A stretch of 32,167 nucleotides of DNA from Lawsonibacter sp. GTDB taxonomy: Bacteria > Bacillota > Clostridia > Oscillospirales > Oscillospiraceae. The translations under genes and the position numbers were made by a program. Location: positions 1 through 32,167 of the forward strand of contig JAAWLY010000002.1 of NCBI GenBank assembly GCA_022798155.1, written 5' to 3'. Positions 1 through 8,930 of the stretch are shown here, piece after piece (the first letter of the stretch is position 1; every line of letters starts with the position of its first letter). Below the pieces are notes generated by a model. That model was not told where the DNA came from, did no database searches, and saw nothing but the letters and a program-made list of their open reading frames with translations.

Positions 1-39
1 CACGCCGTTGCGGAAATCGCTGGCAGAAATCATTGGCAT
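1..39 (-). CDS. efp: Translation elongation factor P, N-terminal 13 codons only (runs off window)
   Basis: Reverse strand reads GGAGG-N9-ATG CCA ATG ATT TCT GCC AGC GAT TTC CGC AAC GGC GTG = MPMISASDFRNGV, the typical EF-P N-terminus. Confidence 0.7.
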   Translation of the reverse strand, partial: MPMISASDFRNGV

Positions 40-235
40 AGGAATCATCCTCCATTATATAAACTGTATGATATGCTTAGCTGACTTATTTTACCCTATT
101 TTTTCTCCCTTTGCAAGGGGTTTGACAGAAAAAGTTAACCGTCCGGACAATGCCTGAAACTCAGTGTGGCATTGCACCGGAGTACAACAAATAAAAAGTC
201 AGCGAACAGGAATAACCTGTCCGCCGTGAACGAAA

Positions 236-448
236 TCAAATGAACAGCAACGAATATGCCAGCGTGCCGATACCGGCTAATATATATGCGATTCTCAGTC
301 CCAATGAATATTTTGCACCTGGGTTTTTATCCAAAAATCCGGGTAGCTTTATTTTATTGCAGACAATACCAAATATAATAAAACCTGCTCCAAGGATCAA
401 AGTCAGGTACTGCCAATTGTCACTTAAAAAACCTTCTATCTGCTCCAT
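236..448 (-). CDS. Small hypothetical membrane protein (70 aa, two predicted TM segments)
   Basis: ORF track; hydrophobic segments YLTLILGAGFIIFGIVC and IAYILAGIGTLAYSLLFI; its start overlaps the stop of the upstream ORF (TAATG). Confidence 0.55.
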   Translation of the reverse strand: MEQIEGFLSDNWQYLTLILGAGFIIFGIVCNKIKLPGFLDKNPGAKYSLGLRIAYILAGIGTLAYSLLFI

Positions 449-930
449 TACGCATCCATCCAGTAAGTAGAGCAGTACTCGTTCAGCTTTTCATAGTCAA
501 ACATATAATTCACATCCATGAGATACTTTTCCATCATCGCCACAGAAGTAATCAGCTGCAGATCTATTTTGCCATCCTCGAATTGCCCATTCCTTAATGA
601 GAACAGGCTTGTTTTCTTGTCCTGAACCATTTCTGAATCAGTCTTCCTACAAGAGATAGGTTCCTCAATCCATCCCCATTTCGGGTCTACCGGAATGAAA
701 ATAATTTCAGGAACATTGTCCGAATCTACTCCATAGCCGATAATCCAGTTGAAATATGTATAGACTGTTTTCGTTATTTTTTTCTTTGTTGTCATCTTCC
801 ATACAACAGCCGTTTGATAGTCTTTTCCCGTTTTTTCTTTAAACACTTCCGATACTTTTTTCATGTTTTCCTCTTGCTTTGCGGTTAATTTCCCTTGCAG
901 CGGTTTCAAGATATTTCCGAATAAGCCCAT
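448..930 (-). CDS. Hypothetical protein (about 160 aa)
   Basis: ORF; start chosen at ATG 930 (MGLFGNILKPLQGKL) behind AAAGGTG; coupled to the downstream 70-aa ORF. Confidence 0.55.
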   Translation of the reverse strand: MGLFGNILKPLQGKLTAKQEENMKKVSEVFKEKTGKDYQTAVVWKMTTKKKITKTVYTYFNWIIGYGVDSDNVPEIIFIPVDPKWGWIEEPISCRKTDSEMVQDKKTSLFSLRNGQFEDGKIDLQLITSVAMMEKYLMDVNYMFDYEKLNEYCSTYWMDA

Positions 931-965
931 GATTTTTCGCACCTTTCTTTTTTACATTTTAATAC

Positions 966-1012
966 AAAAAGGCGTTCCTTGCCGCACAGTTTCCCGCAGG
1001 CACAAGAACGCC
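966..1012 (-). terminator. Terminator-like or attenuator-like hairpin immediately upstream of the 448..930 gene
   Basis: Reverse strand GGCGTTCTTG...CAAGGAACGCC followed by TTTTT; stem ends about 35 nt before the ATG. Confidence 0.4.
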
Positions 1013-1075
1013 AATTTTGACAATGTGAATTTGAGTACAACAGAGCCCGATGCTACATAATCATAGCACCGCTCC

Positions 1076-1151
<76 letters not shown>

Positions 1152-1449
1152 TAGGGTGGCACAGATTGTCATCTTTGTCAAGCCCCTTGCCTCAAAATTT
1201 TGCAAGAATATAAATAATTATAGCAAAATTTGGTCTGCTGCGCAAGAGGTGAAATGGATTCAGGATCAAATTATTTCGTCCACAGCCTGGGCGGCTTAGC
1301 GTAGAAATCACCCCGGTCCTCCCGGATGAGCAGCAGGCTGCCCTTTTCCATCGACACGGCGGCGGGCTCCCCAAAAGCTGGTTGCTCGTCTCCCAGGGGG
1401 GAAGCCGCCGGTGAGGGTGCAGTCGATGAGGGAATTTCAGGCCGGAATG

Positions 1450-2172
1450 TCACAGCCACAGCACCACATGATACATCATGACGAAGTGGGCGATGCTGCC
1501 CAGGAGGATGAAGACGTGGAAGATCTCGTGGCAGCCGAAGCGGGGGTTGTTCCGACCCGGCCACTTGGCGGCGTAGAGCACCCCGCCCGCGGTGTACAGC
1601 AGTCCCCCGGCCAGCAGCCAGAAGAAGCCGTTGGCGGGCAGGGCCCGGTAGATGGGCACGATGGCGAAGATGGCCAGCCAGCCCATAAACAGGTAGATAG
1701 CGCTGGTGAGCCACCGGGGTATGGCCAGCCTGGCGATGGTGAGCACTGTCCCGGCCACGGCCAGGGTCCAGACGGCAATCACAAGAGGGATGCCCCCCGC
1801 CTCCCGCAGGACGGTGAGGCACAGGGGGGTGTAGCTGCCGGCGATGAGCAGGTAGATGGAGCAGTGGTCGTACTTCCGCAGGGCCAGCCGGCCGGGGACG
1901 GACACGTTCAGGCAGTGGTACAGGGTGCTGGCGGTGTACAGGCAGACCATGGACAGGCCGTAGACGGCGAACAGCCCAAAGAGCAGCCATTTCCCCAAAA
2001 CTGCAGACTGAATCAGCAGGGCGGCGGTGCCGGTGACGGCCAGCACGGCCCCAAGGCCGTGGGTAATGGCCGACCAGGGCCGCAGGCCGTCGTAGGGGTC
2101 CCGGACTTCCGTCCGGCGGCGGGGCCGCGGGAGCTCCAGCGGTGTGGATACCGTTATTGTATTGGTGCGCAT
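1450..2172 (-). CDS. Hemolysin III family / PAQR-type membrane protein
   Basis: Multi-TM protein with PWSAITHGLGAVLAVTG, STLYHCL, KYDHCSIYLLIAGSYTP and HEIFHVFILLGSIAHF motifs; AAAGGAG 8 nt before ATG 2172. Confidence 0.9.
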   Translation of the reverse strand: MRTNTITVSTPLELPRPRRRTEVRDPYDGLRPWSAITHGLGAVLAVTGTAALLIQSAVLGKWLLFGLFAVYGLSMVCLYTASTLYHCLNVSVPGRLALRKYDHCSIYLLIAGSYTPLCLTVLREAGGIPLVIAVWTLAVAGTVLTIARLAIPRWLTSAIYLFMGWLAIFAIVPIYRALPANGFFWLLAGGLLYTAGGVLYAAKWPGRNNPRFGCHEIFHVFILLGSIAHFVMMYHVVLWL

Positions 2173-2290
2173 GAGACACACTCCTTTCTAAAATGTTCTG
2201 TTTTTATTAGTATAGCCCAAACGCGGAAAATAATCAATATAAATTATGACCAAATATAATTTTTAATATTATATAATATGGTACAAATAA

Positions 2291-2316
2291 CAAGCCCCCC
2301 CGAACAGGGAGGCTTG
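2291..2316 (-). terminator. Terminator hairpin downstream of SLH protein
   Basis: CAAGCC...GGCTTG inverted repeat between the two minus-strand genes. Confidence 0.4.
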
Positions 2317-2321
2317 CAAAA

Positions 2322-3470
2322 TCAAAGGTTGTTAAGCTGGCAGAGAATCACCGCCATCTCTGCGCGGGTAACGCTACTGCCGCCGTTAAATCGACCGAAC
2401 TCATCGCCGCCGACTATACCAGCCCGATACCACTTGTAGACCACCGCGCCATAGGGATCACCTTCGGCCAAATCGGGAATCGAGGCAATTTCTTTTACCG
2501 GAATCATGCGGCTGGCCGGGACGGCCTTGTCCAGGATGGCCGCCATCTCAAACCGGCTGGCCAGCCCGGTCAGGCCGGACGGGGTCAGCTGGTTCGGGGC
2601 GATGATGCCGCTGTTCAGGCAATACTGGTAGTAGGGCATATACCAGGCCCCGCCGATCTGGGGCACAGAGCCGCCGCCGGTGCGGCTGTGGAGCTGGTAG
2701 GCCAGCACCAGCGTCTCGGCGAGGCTCAGTTCCCTGCCGGGGGAGAAGAGGTCCTCACTGACGCCGGTCATCAGGCCCGCGGCCACCGCCTTCTCCACAT
2801 AGGGCCGGAACCAATCCGTCTCTTTCACGTCGCTGAAGGAGGGGATGACCGGCGGCGCCACCAGTCCGGGGTTGGAGGGGCCCCGGTCCACAGCGGCCTG
2901 GTAGGCGGCCCCATCCTCTTTAAAATAGAAGGTCTTCCAAAAGGTCCAGTCGTACTTGGGGAACGACATGGCGGCATACAGCTTAAAAATAACATCGCCG
3001 CCCTGGCTGTCGTACCAGTCGAAGGGCAAGGTAAAGCTTGCCGACTCCCCCGCCCTCAGCGTAAGGATTTGTGCCTCATCCTGAAAGGCCTCCGGGTCAA
3101 AGGCTCTGTCCACATTCAGATAGACATTTCCGGCCCGCTGAACCGCTCCGTATACGCCGTCATCCGCCGGTTCATACTCCAGAAGGTAGAGGTGCAAAAC
3201 TGTACCGTCGTCCGCCGCGCCCGTATGGCCCACGGTGAACTCCGTATCCCGGGTTACCGCGTAGTACCCCGGCACGGTGTCGTCTTCGCCCTGCTTGGTC
3301 CACGGCTTGTCCACCGCCAGATCGTCAAAGGTCAGGTCCCCGATCTTTGCGGTAACTGCAATGTTCTTTACCCCTTCTTCCGCTGGTATCGGCGCTTCCT
3401 CCGCGGCGAAGGCCGGGAAGGTAAGCCCCAGACACAGCGCCAGTGTCAGGGACAGCAGTTTCTTTTTCAT
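2322..3470 (-). CDS. Secreted S-layer homology (SLH) domain protein
   Basis: Signal peptide MKKKLLSLTLALCLGLTFPAFA; C-terminal SLH-like repeats (FSDVKETDWFRPYVEKAVAAGLMTGVSEDLFSPGRELSLAETLVLAYQL; VTRAEMAVILCQL). Confidence 0.85.
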   Translation of the reverse strand: MKKKLLSLTLALCLGLTFPAFAAEEAPIPAEEGVKNIAVTAKIGDLTFDDLAVDKPWTKQGEDDTVPGYYAVTRDTEFTVGHTGAADDGTVLHLYLLEYEPADDGVYGAVQRAGNVYLNVDRAFDPEAFQDEAQILTLRAGESASFTLPFDWYDSQGGDVIFKLYAAMSFPKYDWTFWKTFYFKEDGAAYQAAVDRGPSNPGLVAPPVIPSFSDVKETDWFRPYVEKAVAAGLMTGVSEDLFSPGRELSLAETLVLAYQLHSRTGGGSVPQIGGAWYMPYYQYCLNSGIIAPNQLTPSGLTGLASRFEMAAILDKAVPASRMIPVKEIASIPDLAEGDPYGAVVYKWYRAGIVGGDEFGRFNGGSSVTRAEMAVILCQLNNL

Positions 3471-3592
3471 ACGTTTCTTCCTCTCGTTGTGTCATGAAGG
3501 GCGGCTTGGCGCCGCGCAGATATGGATTATATTACCTGATTTTCCTTGAAATTGCAAGAGGTTTTAACGCCCGCAGATCTGCGCCCCAATGA

Positions 3593-3626
3593 AAAAACAG
3601 CGCCGGGATAACCCGGCGCTGTTTTT
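3593..3626. terminator. Rho-independent terminator (15-bp perfect stem, ATAA loop)
   Basis: AAAAACAGCGCCGGG-ATAA-CCCGGCGCTGTTTTT, adjacent to the ferredoxin stop. Confidence 0.85.
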
Positions 3627-3633
3627 CTGGTTT

Positions 3634-3804
3634 TTAGCCCTGGGAGATCGCGCCCATGGGGCAGGTGCCAGCGCAGGAGCCGCAATCAATGCAGGCGCCG
3701 GCGTCGATGACGTACTGGGAGTCGCCCTGAGAGATGGCGCCCACGGGGCAGCCGTCAGCGCAGGAACCGCAGCTGATGCAAGCATCGCTAATAACATAGG
3801 CCAT
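3634..3804 (-). CDS. 2[4Fe-4S] ferredoxin, 56 aa (not in supplied ORF track)
   Basis: Reverse-strand translation MAYVISDACISCGSCADGCPVGAISQGDSQYVIDAGACIDCGSCAGTCPMGAISQG*; two CxxCxxCxxxCP motifs; GGAGG upstream. Confidence 0.95.
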   Translation of the reverse strand: MAYVISDACISCGSCADGCPVGAISQGDSQYVIDAGACIDCGSCAGTCPMGAISQG

Positions 3805-3837
3805 AGTATGTACACCTCCATTAAAATGGTACTCCCT

Positions 3838-3865
3838 ATTCTACCACAAATTTTTAAAAATGCAA
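3838..3865 (-). promoter_or_regulatory. Sigma-A-like promoter of the ferredoxin gene
   Basis: Reverse strand TTGCAT-N16-TAGAAT upstream of the ferredoxin. Confidence 0.55.
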
Positions 3866-3963
3866 TGTTTATTTTTGGAGAAGACAAGCCTTTTTTCTCC
3901 CTGGCTAAATCTTGCAAAAAACGGGCATGATGGTAAATAGCTTTCATTCTGAGGTGATAATAC

Positions 3964-6393
3964 ATGGCAGAAAGCCAATTCACATCCACCGCCCTGGGGG
4001 CCATCCGGCTGGCCCAGCAGAACGCCGCCCGTCTGGGCCACAGCTATGTGGGCAGCGAACATCTGCTGTTGGGCCTGGCTGGCCAGGAGTTCAGCCCCGC
4101 CTCTATGGCGCTTCGCCGGGCCGGGGCGGACAGCCAGGCCCTGCGCTCCGCCATTGCCCAGCGGGTGGGGACGGGGGTGCCGGCCAAGTCCAGCTTTCAG
4201 GGGCTTACCCCCAACTGCTGCCTGGCCATCCAGGGGGCGGTGGAGGAGAGCCGCCGGCTGGGCCAGCGGGCGGTAAATTCCGAGCATCTGCTGCTGGGCC
4301 TGCTGCGCACCAAAGGCAGCAGCGCTTTCCGCCTGCTGGCCCACTGCGGGGTGGACGGGGAAAACCTGTACCGCTCCGTCTCCGCCTCCCTGGGCGGCGA
4401 GGAGCCCCCTCTCCCCAAGCCCCGGTCCCGGGAGCCGGAGGCCCGCTCCAATGGCGACACCCGCCAGCTGGACCAGTGCGCCCGGGACATGACCCGCATG
4501 GCCGCCGAGGGCCGGCTGGATCCGGTCATCGGCCGGAAGGAAGAGCTGGAGCGGGTCATCCAGATTCTCTCCCGCCGCACCAAGAACAATCCCGCCCTCA
4601 TCGGCGAGCCGGGGGTGGGCAAAACCGCCGTGGTGGAGGGGCTGGCCATCGCCATCGCCGACGGCACCGCCCCCCAGCATCTGCTGGGCAAGCGGCTGTA
4701 TGCCCTGGACCTGTCCGCCATGGTGGCGGGCACCAAGTATCGGGGGGAGTTTGAAGAGAAGCTGAAGCACGTCCTCAATGAGGTCCGCCGGGCGGGGAAC
4801 ATCATCCTCTTTATTGACGAGCTGCACACCATCGTAGGGGCGGGCAGCGCCGAGGGGGCCATTGACGCCGCCAACATCCTCAAGCCCGCCCTCTCCCGGG
4901 GGGAGCTGCAAATGATTGGGGCCACCACCATCGACGAGTACCGCAAGTATATCGAGAAGGACGCCGCCCTGGAGCGGCGCTTTCAGCCCATCACTGTGAA
5001 GGAGCCCACCCGGGGGGAGACGCTGGAGATTTTGCAGGGCCTCCGGGGCCGGTACGAGGCCCACCACCATCTCATCATCTCCGACAGCGCCCTGGAGGCG
5101 GCGGTGGACCTGTCCTGCCGATACCTGCCCCAGCGCTTCCTCCCCGACAAGGCCATCGACCTGGTGGACGAGGCCGCTGCCCAGGCCCGACTGTCCGGCA
5201 AGGCCCTGCCCCCGGAGCTGCAGCGGCTGGAGGGGCGGGTGTCCCAGGCCGGCCGCCAGCTGGCTGACGCGGTCCGCCGCCAGGACTTTGAGCAGGCGGC
5301 CATCCTGCGCAACGTAGAGCGGGACTTCCGCCGGGAGCTGGACGGCGAGCGGCAGCGGTGGCAGTCGGGCGAAGGGCCCTTTGCCGTGGAGCCCCGCCAC
5401 ATCCAGGCGGTGCTGTCTCAGTGGACGGGGGTGCCCATCTGTGACCCGGACGAGGCGGACAAACGGGCCCTGGCCGGCCTGGACCAGGCTCTGCGCCGCC
5501 ACATCCTGGGCCAGGACAGGGCGGTGGACACCGTCACCCGGGCCATCCGCCGGGGCAGGCTGGGGCTGAAGGACCCCCGCCGGCCAGTGGGCTGTTTTCT
5601 CCTGCTGGGGCCCAGCGGGGTGGGCAAGACCCAGCTGTGCCGCTCCCTGGCCGCCGCTCTCTTCGGCAGTGAGGAGGCCCTGCTCCGCTTCGATATGTCC
5701 GAGTATATGGAGGCCCACACCGTCTCCCGCCTCCTTGGCTCGCCCCCGGGCTACGTGGGCCACGAGGAGGGGGGCCAACTCACCGAGCGGGTACGGCGGC
5801 ACCCCTGGTCGGTGGTACTGCTGGACGAGCTGGAGAAGGCCCACCGCGACATCTGGTCCATCCTCCTCCAGGTGATGGAGGAGGGGGTGCTCACCGACGC
5901 CCAGGGCCGGAAAACTGACTTCCGCAACACTGTGCTGGTGATGACCTCCAATCTGGGGGCCCAGCGCTTTGCCAAGGGGCGCAGGCTGGGCTTCGCCGCC
6001 GGCGGGGAGGCGGAGCGGGAGGAGCTGGAGCGGGCGGTGCTGTCCGACGCGGGAAACACCTTCGCCCCGGAGTTTCTCAACCGGCTGGACGCCACCCTGG
6101 TCTTTCATCCCCTGGACAAAGACACCCTCAGCGCCATCACCCGCCAACTGCTGGACGAGACCGGGAAGCGGCTGGACAAGCTGGGGGTGTCTATGGAGGT
6201 GGAGGAGGGGGCGGTATCCCTGCTGGCCCGCCGGGGCAGCGACCGGGAGTACGGCGCCCGGCCCCTCCGCCGGGCCATCGCCTCCCTGGTGGAGGACCCC
6301 GCCGCCGACCTGATGCTCTCCGGCCGGCTGAAGCAGGGGGACGCCATCAAGGTAGTCGCCCTGGGGGACGAGGTCAAGGTGAAGCTGATATAA
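3964..6393 (+). CDS. clpC: ClpC-type ATP-dependent Clp protease ATP-binding subunit (AAA+)
   Basis: Clp-N repeats ([22 protein letters not shown]), Walker A motifs [15 protein letters not shown] and [18 protein letters not shown]-like central region, LGF motif (RRLGFAAGG) consistent with ClpP docking. Confidence 0.92.
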   Translation: MAESQFTSTALGAIRLAQQNAARLGHSYVGSEHLLLGLAGQEFSPASMALRRAGADSQALRSAIAQRVGTGVPAKSSFQGLTPNCCLAIQGAVEESRRLGQRAVNSEHLLLGLLRTKGSSAFRLLAHCGVDGENLYRSVSASLGGEEPPLPKPRSREPEARSNGDTRQLDQCARDMTRMAAEGRLDPVIGRKEELERVIQILSRRTKNNPALIGEPGVGKTAVVEGLAIAIADGTAPQHLLGKRLYALDLSAMVAGTKYRGEFEEKLKHVLNEVRRAGNIILFIDELHTIVGAGSAEGAIDAANILKPALSRGELQMIGATTIDEYRKYIEKDAALERRFQPITVKEPTRGETLEILQGLRGRYEAHHHLIISDSALEAAVDLSCRYLPQRFLPDKAIDLVDEAAAQARLSGKALPPELQRLEGRVSQAGRQLADAVRRQDFEQAAILRNVERDFRRELDGERQRWQSGEGPFAVEPRHIQAVLSQWTGVPICDPDEADKRALAGLDQALRRHILGQDRAVDTVTRAIRRGRLGLKDPRRPVGCFLLLGPSGVGKTQLCRSLAAALFGSEEALLRFDMSEYMEAHTVSRLLGSPPGYVGHEEGGQLTERVRRHPWSVVLLDELEKAHRDIWSILLQVMEEGVLTDAQGRKTDFRNTVLVMTSNLGAQRFAKGRRLGFAAGGEAEREELERAVLSDAGNTFAPEFLNRLDATLVFHPLDKDTLSAITRQLLDETGKRLDKLGVSMEVEEGAVSLLARRGSDREYGARPLRRAIASLVEDPAADLMLSGRLKQGDAIKVVALGDEVKVKLI

Positions 6394-6413
6394 AAGGCCG
6401 CTGCCCTTTTATG

Positions 6414-7049
6414 CTATCGCTCCCAGGGCGGGATAGGGTCGAACAGGACCCACTCGTGGTCGATGAGCACCACCAGACCTATATCTGTCATGGCGTACCG
6501 GGTGGTCAGGCCGCGGTCGAAGTTGGTCTGGCCGTCCTCCTCCGGCTGGGTGTCGGTGTAGGACGTGACCGTCTGGATGATACTGGGATCGGGCTCTCCA
6601 GGAACGGGGGTGTCGGTGGACCAGTAGAGGAGGCCGTCCACCATGATGGCGGCGCAGAAGTCGTGCTCAGCGGGTCCCCCCGCGCTGGAAGGGACATCAA
6701 AGCCGCCGGAGCTGTCGGGTTCCGCGTCCGGGGCCTGGGGGGAATCGGTTCCGCAGTTGAGATCCTCGCCCGATGGCGGGAGGGCCTCCATATCCGCCGG
6801 ACCGGTGCCTTGGCTCGCGCCGTTGCTGGCGGCCGGACGACTGGCAGCGCCGCCGTTCATGCTGCTGCCCCCGCCCATCTGGAGGTGGGCCACCCCGTAG
6901 CCGATGGTAACCACCACCGCCAGGCAGGCCGCCAGGCTGATCCATGGGCGGTAGTCGATCTGCCGCCTGGGGTGGCTGTACTCCTCCGCCTCCCGGATCA
7001 GCTCGTCGTCCAACAGGCCTATGGCGTCTATCAGATGCTCCCTGGTCAT
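6414..7049 (-). CDS. Putative anti-sigma factor / single-TM regulator of the adjacent ECF sigma
   Basis: N-terminal cytoplasmic part MTREHLIDAIGLLDDELIREAEEY, one TM (WISLAACLAVVVTIGYGVAHL), ATGA overlap with upstream sigma gene. Confidence 0.7.
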   Translation of the reverse strand: MTREHLIDAIGLLDDELIREAEEYSHPRRQIDYRPWISLAACLAVVVTIGYGVAHLQMGGGSSMNGGAASRPAASNGASQGTGPADMEALPPSGEDLNCGTDSPQAPDAEPDSSGGFDVPSSAGGPAEHDFCAAIMVDGLLYWSTDTPVPGEPDPSIIQTVTSYTDTQPEEDGQTNFDRGLTTRYAMTDIGLVVLIDHEWVLFDPIPPWER

Positions 7050-7606
7050 ACCGCCACCCCCTCCTTCTCCAGCTCCAGCCGCAGCTTGTTTCTCATCCGG
7101 TGGAGCTTCGACTTTACTTGTCCCACGCTCATCCCAAACCGGTCCGCCAGGTCATTCAGCGGTTCCAAGTGGAAGTACCGCCGGACAAACAGGGCCCGGT
7201 CCTCCTGGGACTGCCGGCGGAGGAAGGCGGAGATCAGGGCTGCCGTCTCTCCGGCCTCCAGATTTTCGTCGGGGGTACGTCGGTCGGGCAGGCACTCCTC
7301 CAGCTCATGGAGGGCCACCTCCACCTGACTGCCGCCCCGCTTGGCCGCTTTGTTTCGCCGCCACCGGTCCAGGGACAGATTCCGGGTCAGCTTGCCAAAA
7401 AAAGCGGACAAAATCCCAGGCCGCTGGGGCGGCATGGCGTTCCAGGCCCGGAGCCAGGTGTCGTTGACGCACTCCTCCGCGTCCTCCTCCTGGTCCAGGA
7501 TACGCCGGGCGATGGTGTGGCAGTATGGGCCATATTTTTGCTCGCTCTCCACAATGGCCTGCTGGGACCGGGCCCAGTACAGGTCGATGATGGCTGTGTC
7601 TTCCAT
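7046..7606 (-). CDS. ECF-type RNA polymerase sigma factor
   Basis: Sigma2 region (DAEECVNDTWLRAWNAMPPQRPGILSAFFGKLTRNLSLD) and sigma4 region (LNDLADRFGMSVGQVKSKLHRMRNKL). Confidence 0.9.
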   Translation of the reverse strand: MEDTAIIDLYWARSQQAIVESEQKYGPYCHTIARRILDQEEDAEECVNDTWLRAWNAMPPQRPGILSAFFGKLTRNLSLDRWRRNKAAKRGGSQVEVALHELEECLPDRRTPDENLEAGETAALISAFLRRQSQEDRALFVRRYFHLEPLNDLADRFGMSVGQVKSKLHRMRNKLRLELEKEGVAV

Positions 7607-7643
7607 GGGTGGGGCCTCCTTTTCTCTCTAACGGCAATCCGTG

Positions 7644-7714
7644 TGTAGGGGCGCATATCATGCGCCCGTGCTAGCATTGACTTTGGAGGCGGGCGGATAA
7701 GATCCACCCCCACT
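7644..7714. repeat. Family A repeat, copy A1 (partly degenerate, subtype A-I)
   Basis: TGTAGGGGCGCATATCATGCGCCCG ... GCGGGCGGATAAGATCCACCCCCACT; same architecture as 16818..16896. Confidence 0.75.
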
Positions 7715-7724
7715 TATTAGACGC

Positions 7725-7762
7725 AAAAACCGCGCCGCAGGTTTCCCTCCGGCGCGGTTTTT
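7725..7762. terminator. Rho-independent terminator for the flavin reductase-rubredoxin gene
   Basis: AAAAACCGCGCCG ... CGGCGCGGTTTTT, 13-bp stem just past the stop codon. Confidence 0.85.
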
Positions 7763-7771
7763 TTGAATCTT

Positions 7772-8392
7772 TTATGCCAGCGGCTCAAAGTCGGAGGCAG
7801 GGTGCTTGCACAGGGGGCAGATATAGTCGGCGGGCAGCTCATCCCCTTCGTAGACATAGCCGCACACCTTACACACCCACCGCTTCTTCTCGCTGGGGGC
7901 GGCGGAAGCGGCAGGCTTGGGCTTGATGTGTGCCTGATAGTAGGTATATGTGGCGCTGGGAGCGGAGGAGATCACACCGCCGTCCAGCACGTCGGCCAGG
8001 AACAGGGTGTGGCTGCCCAGGTCGGTGGCGGATACCACCTTGCAGCTCAGCCAGGCGTTGGCACCCTGGGTGACATAGCGGATGCCGTCCGCGTCCTTTC
8101 CGGTGTGCTCCTCAAAGCCGGCGAACTTGTCCACATCCCGGCCGGACTGGAAGCCGAAGCGCTGGAACAGGTCAAATTTTGCCTCCTCCGACAGGATGGA
8201 GACGGTGAACCGGCCCGTCTCTTTCACCATGTCGTGGGTGTAGTTGCTCTTGTTTACGGCAATGACGATGCGGTTGGGGTCGGTGGTCACCTGGATGGCG
8301 GTGTTGGTGATGCAGCCGTTGTCCTTGTCCCCCTGGCGGGCGGACAGCACAAACAGGCCGTAGCTCAGGGCGTACATAACCTTGTTGTCCAT
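7772..8392 (-). CDS. Flavin reductase-like FMN-binding domain fused to C-terminal rubredoxin (high-molecular-weight rubredoxin type)
   Basis: N-terminal flavin reductase-like sequence from [19 protein letters not shown]-terminal [35 protein letters not shown] rubredoxin. Confidence 0.9.
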   Translation of the reverse strand: MDNKVMYALSYGLFVLSARQGDKDNGCITNTAIQVTTDPNRIVIAVNKSNYTHDMVKETGRFTVSILSEEAKFDLFQRFGFQSGRDVDKFAGFEEHTGKDADGIRYVTQGANAWLSCKVVSATDLGSHTLFLADVLDGGVISSAPSATYTYYQAHIKPKPAASAAPSEKKRWVCKVCGYVYEGDELPADYICPLCKHPASDFEPLA

Positions 8393-8486
8393 GGAATTCC
8401 CTCCTGATTTGGTTGTGGATTGGTGTGGGGTTAGTCTACCATAGTTTGTCCCAAAAGTCCACTGGCCAACCGGAAAAATTTTCTGG

Positions 8487-8533
8487 TTGACATTGTAGAC
8501 CAGCTGTGATACAATAGGTCTACAAAGTAGACC
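8487..8533 (+). promoter_or_regulatory. Promoter with BlaI-like operator half-sites
   Basis: TTGACA (8487-8492)-N17-TACAAT (8510-8515); TTGTAGACC (8493-8501), GGTCTACAA (8517-8525), and 17-bp palindrome GGTCTAC-AAA-GTAGACC (8517-8533). Confidence 0.8.
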
Positions 8534-8549
8534 AGAGGAGGTTTTCCCT

Positions 8550-8930
8550 GTGGAAGAAATCAACCTGACCAACAGCGAGTGGTATGTGCTGGACTGCCTG
8601 TGGGAGAAATCCCCCATGACGGTGATGGAGCTGGTGGGGGCACTGGGGGAGCGGCTGGGGTGGGCCAAGAGCACCACCATCACCACCCTGCGGCGGATGG
8701 AGAACAAGGGGCTGGTGCTGTGCACCGTGGAGGGCCGGAGCAAGCACTATACCCCGGCGGTCCGGCGGGACAACGCCGTCCGGGGGGAGACCCGCTCCTT
8801 CCTGGACAAGGTCTACCGGGGGAGCGTGGGGCTGATGGTGTCCGCCCTGGCCCAGGACAAGGCCCTGTCCAGGGCGGAGATCGACGAGCTATATGAGATT
8901 TTGCGCAGAGCGGAGGAGGGAGAGACATGA
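8550..8930 (+). CDS. BlaI/MecI/CopY family transcriptional repressor
   Basis: [51 protein letters not shown] winged helix; GTG start behind AGGAGG. Confidence 0.9.
   Translation: MEEINLTNSEWYVLDCLWEKSPMTVMELVGALGERLGWAKSTTITTLRRMENKGLVLCTVEGRSKHYTPAVRRDNAVRGETRSFLDKVYRGSVGLMVSALAQDKALSRAEIDELYEILRRAEEGET

Noticed and set aside
3874-3900. Possible CtsR-type or heat-shock operator upstream of clpC
   Set aside because: Only a weak GGAGAA/TTCTCC hairpin; no tandem CtsR heptads (GGTCAAA) or CIRCE element seen.
3841-6147. 768-aa minus-strand ORF antisense to clpC
   Set aside because: Low-complexity Gly/Pro/Leu/Gln-rich translation typical of the antisense of a GC-rich gene; the opposite strand is an unambiguous ClpC.
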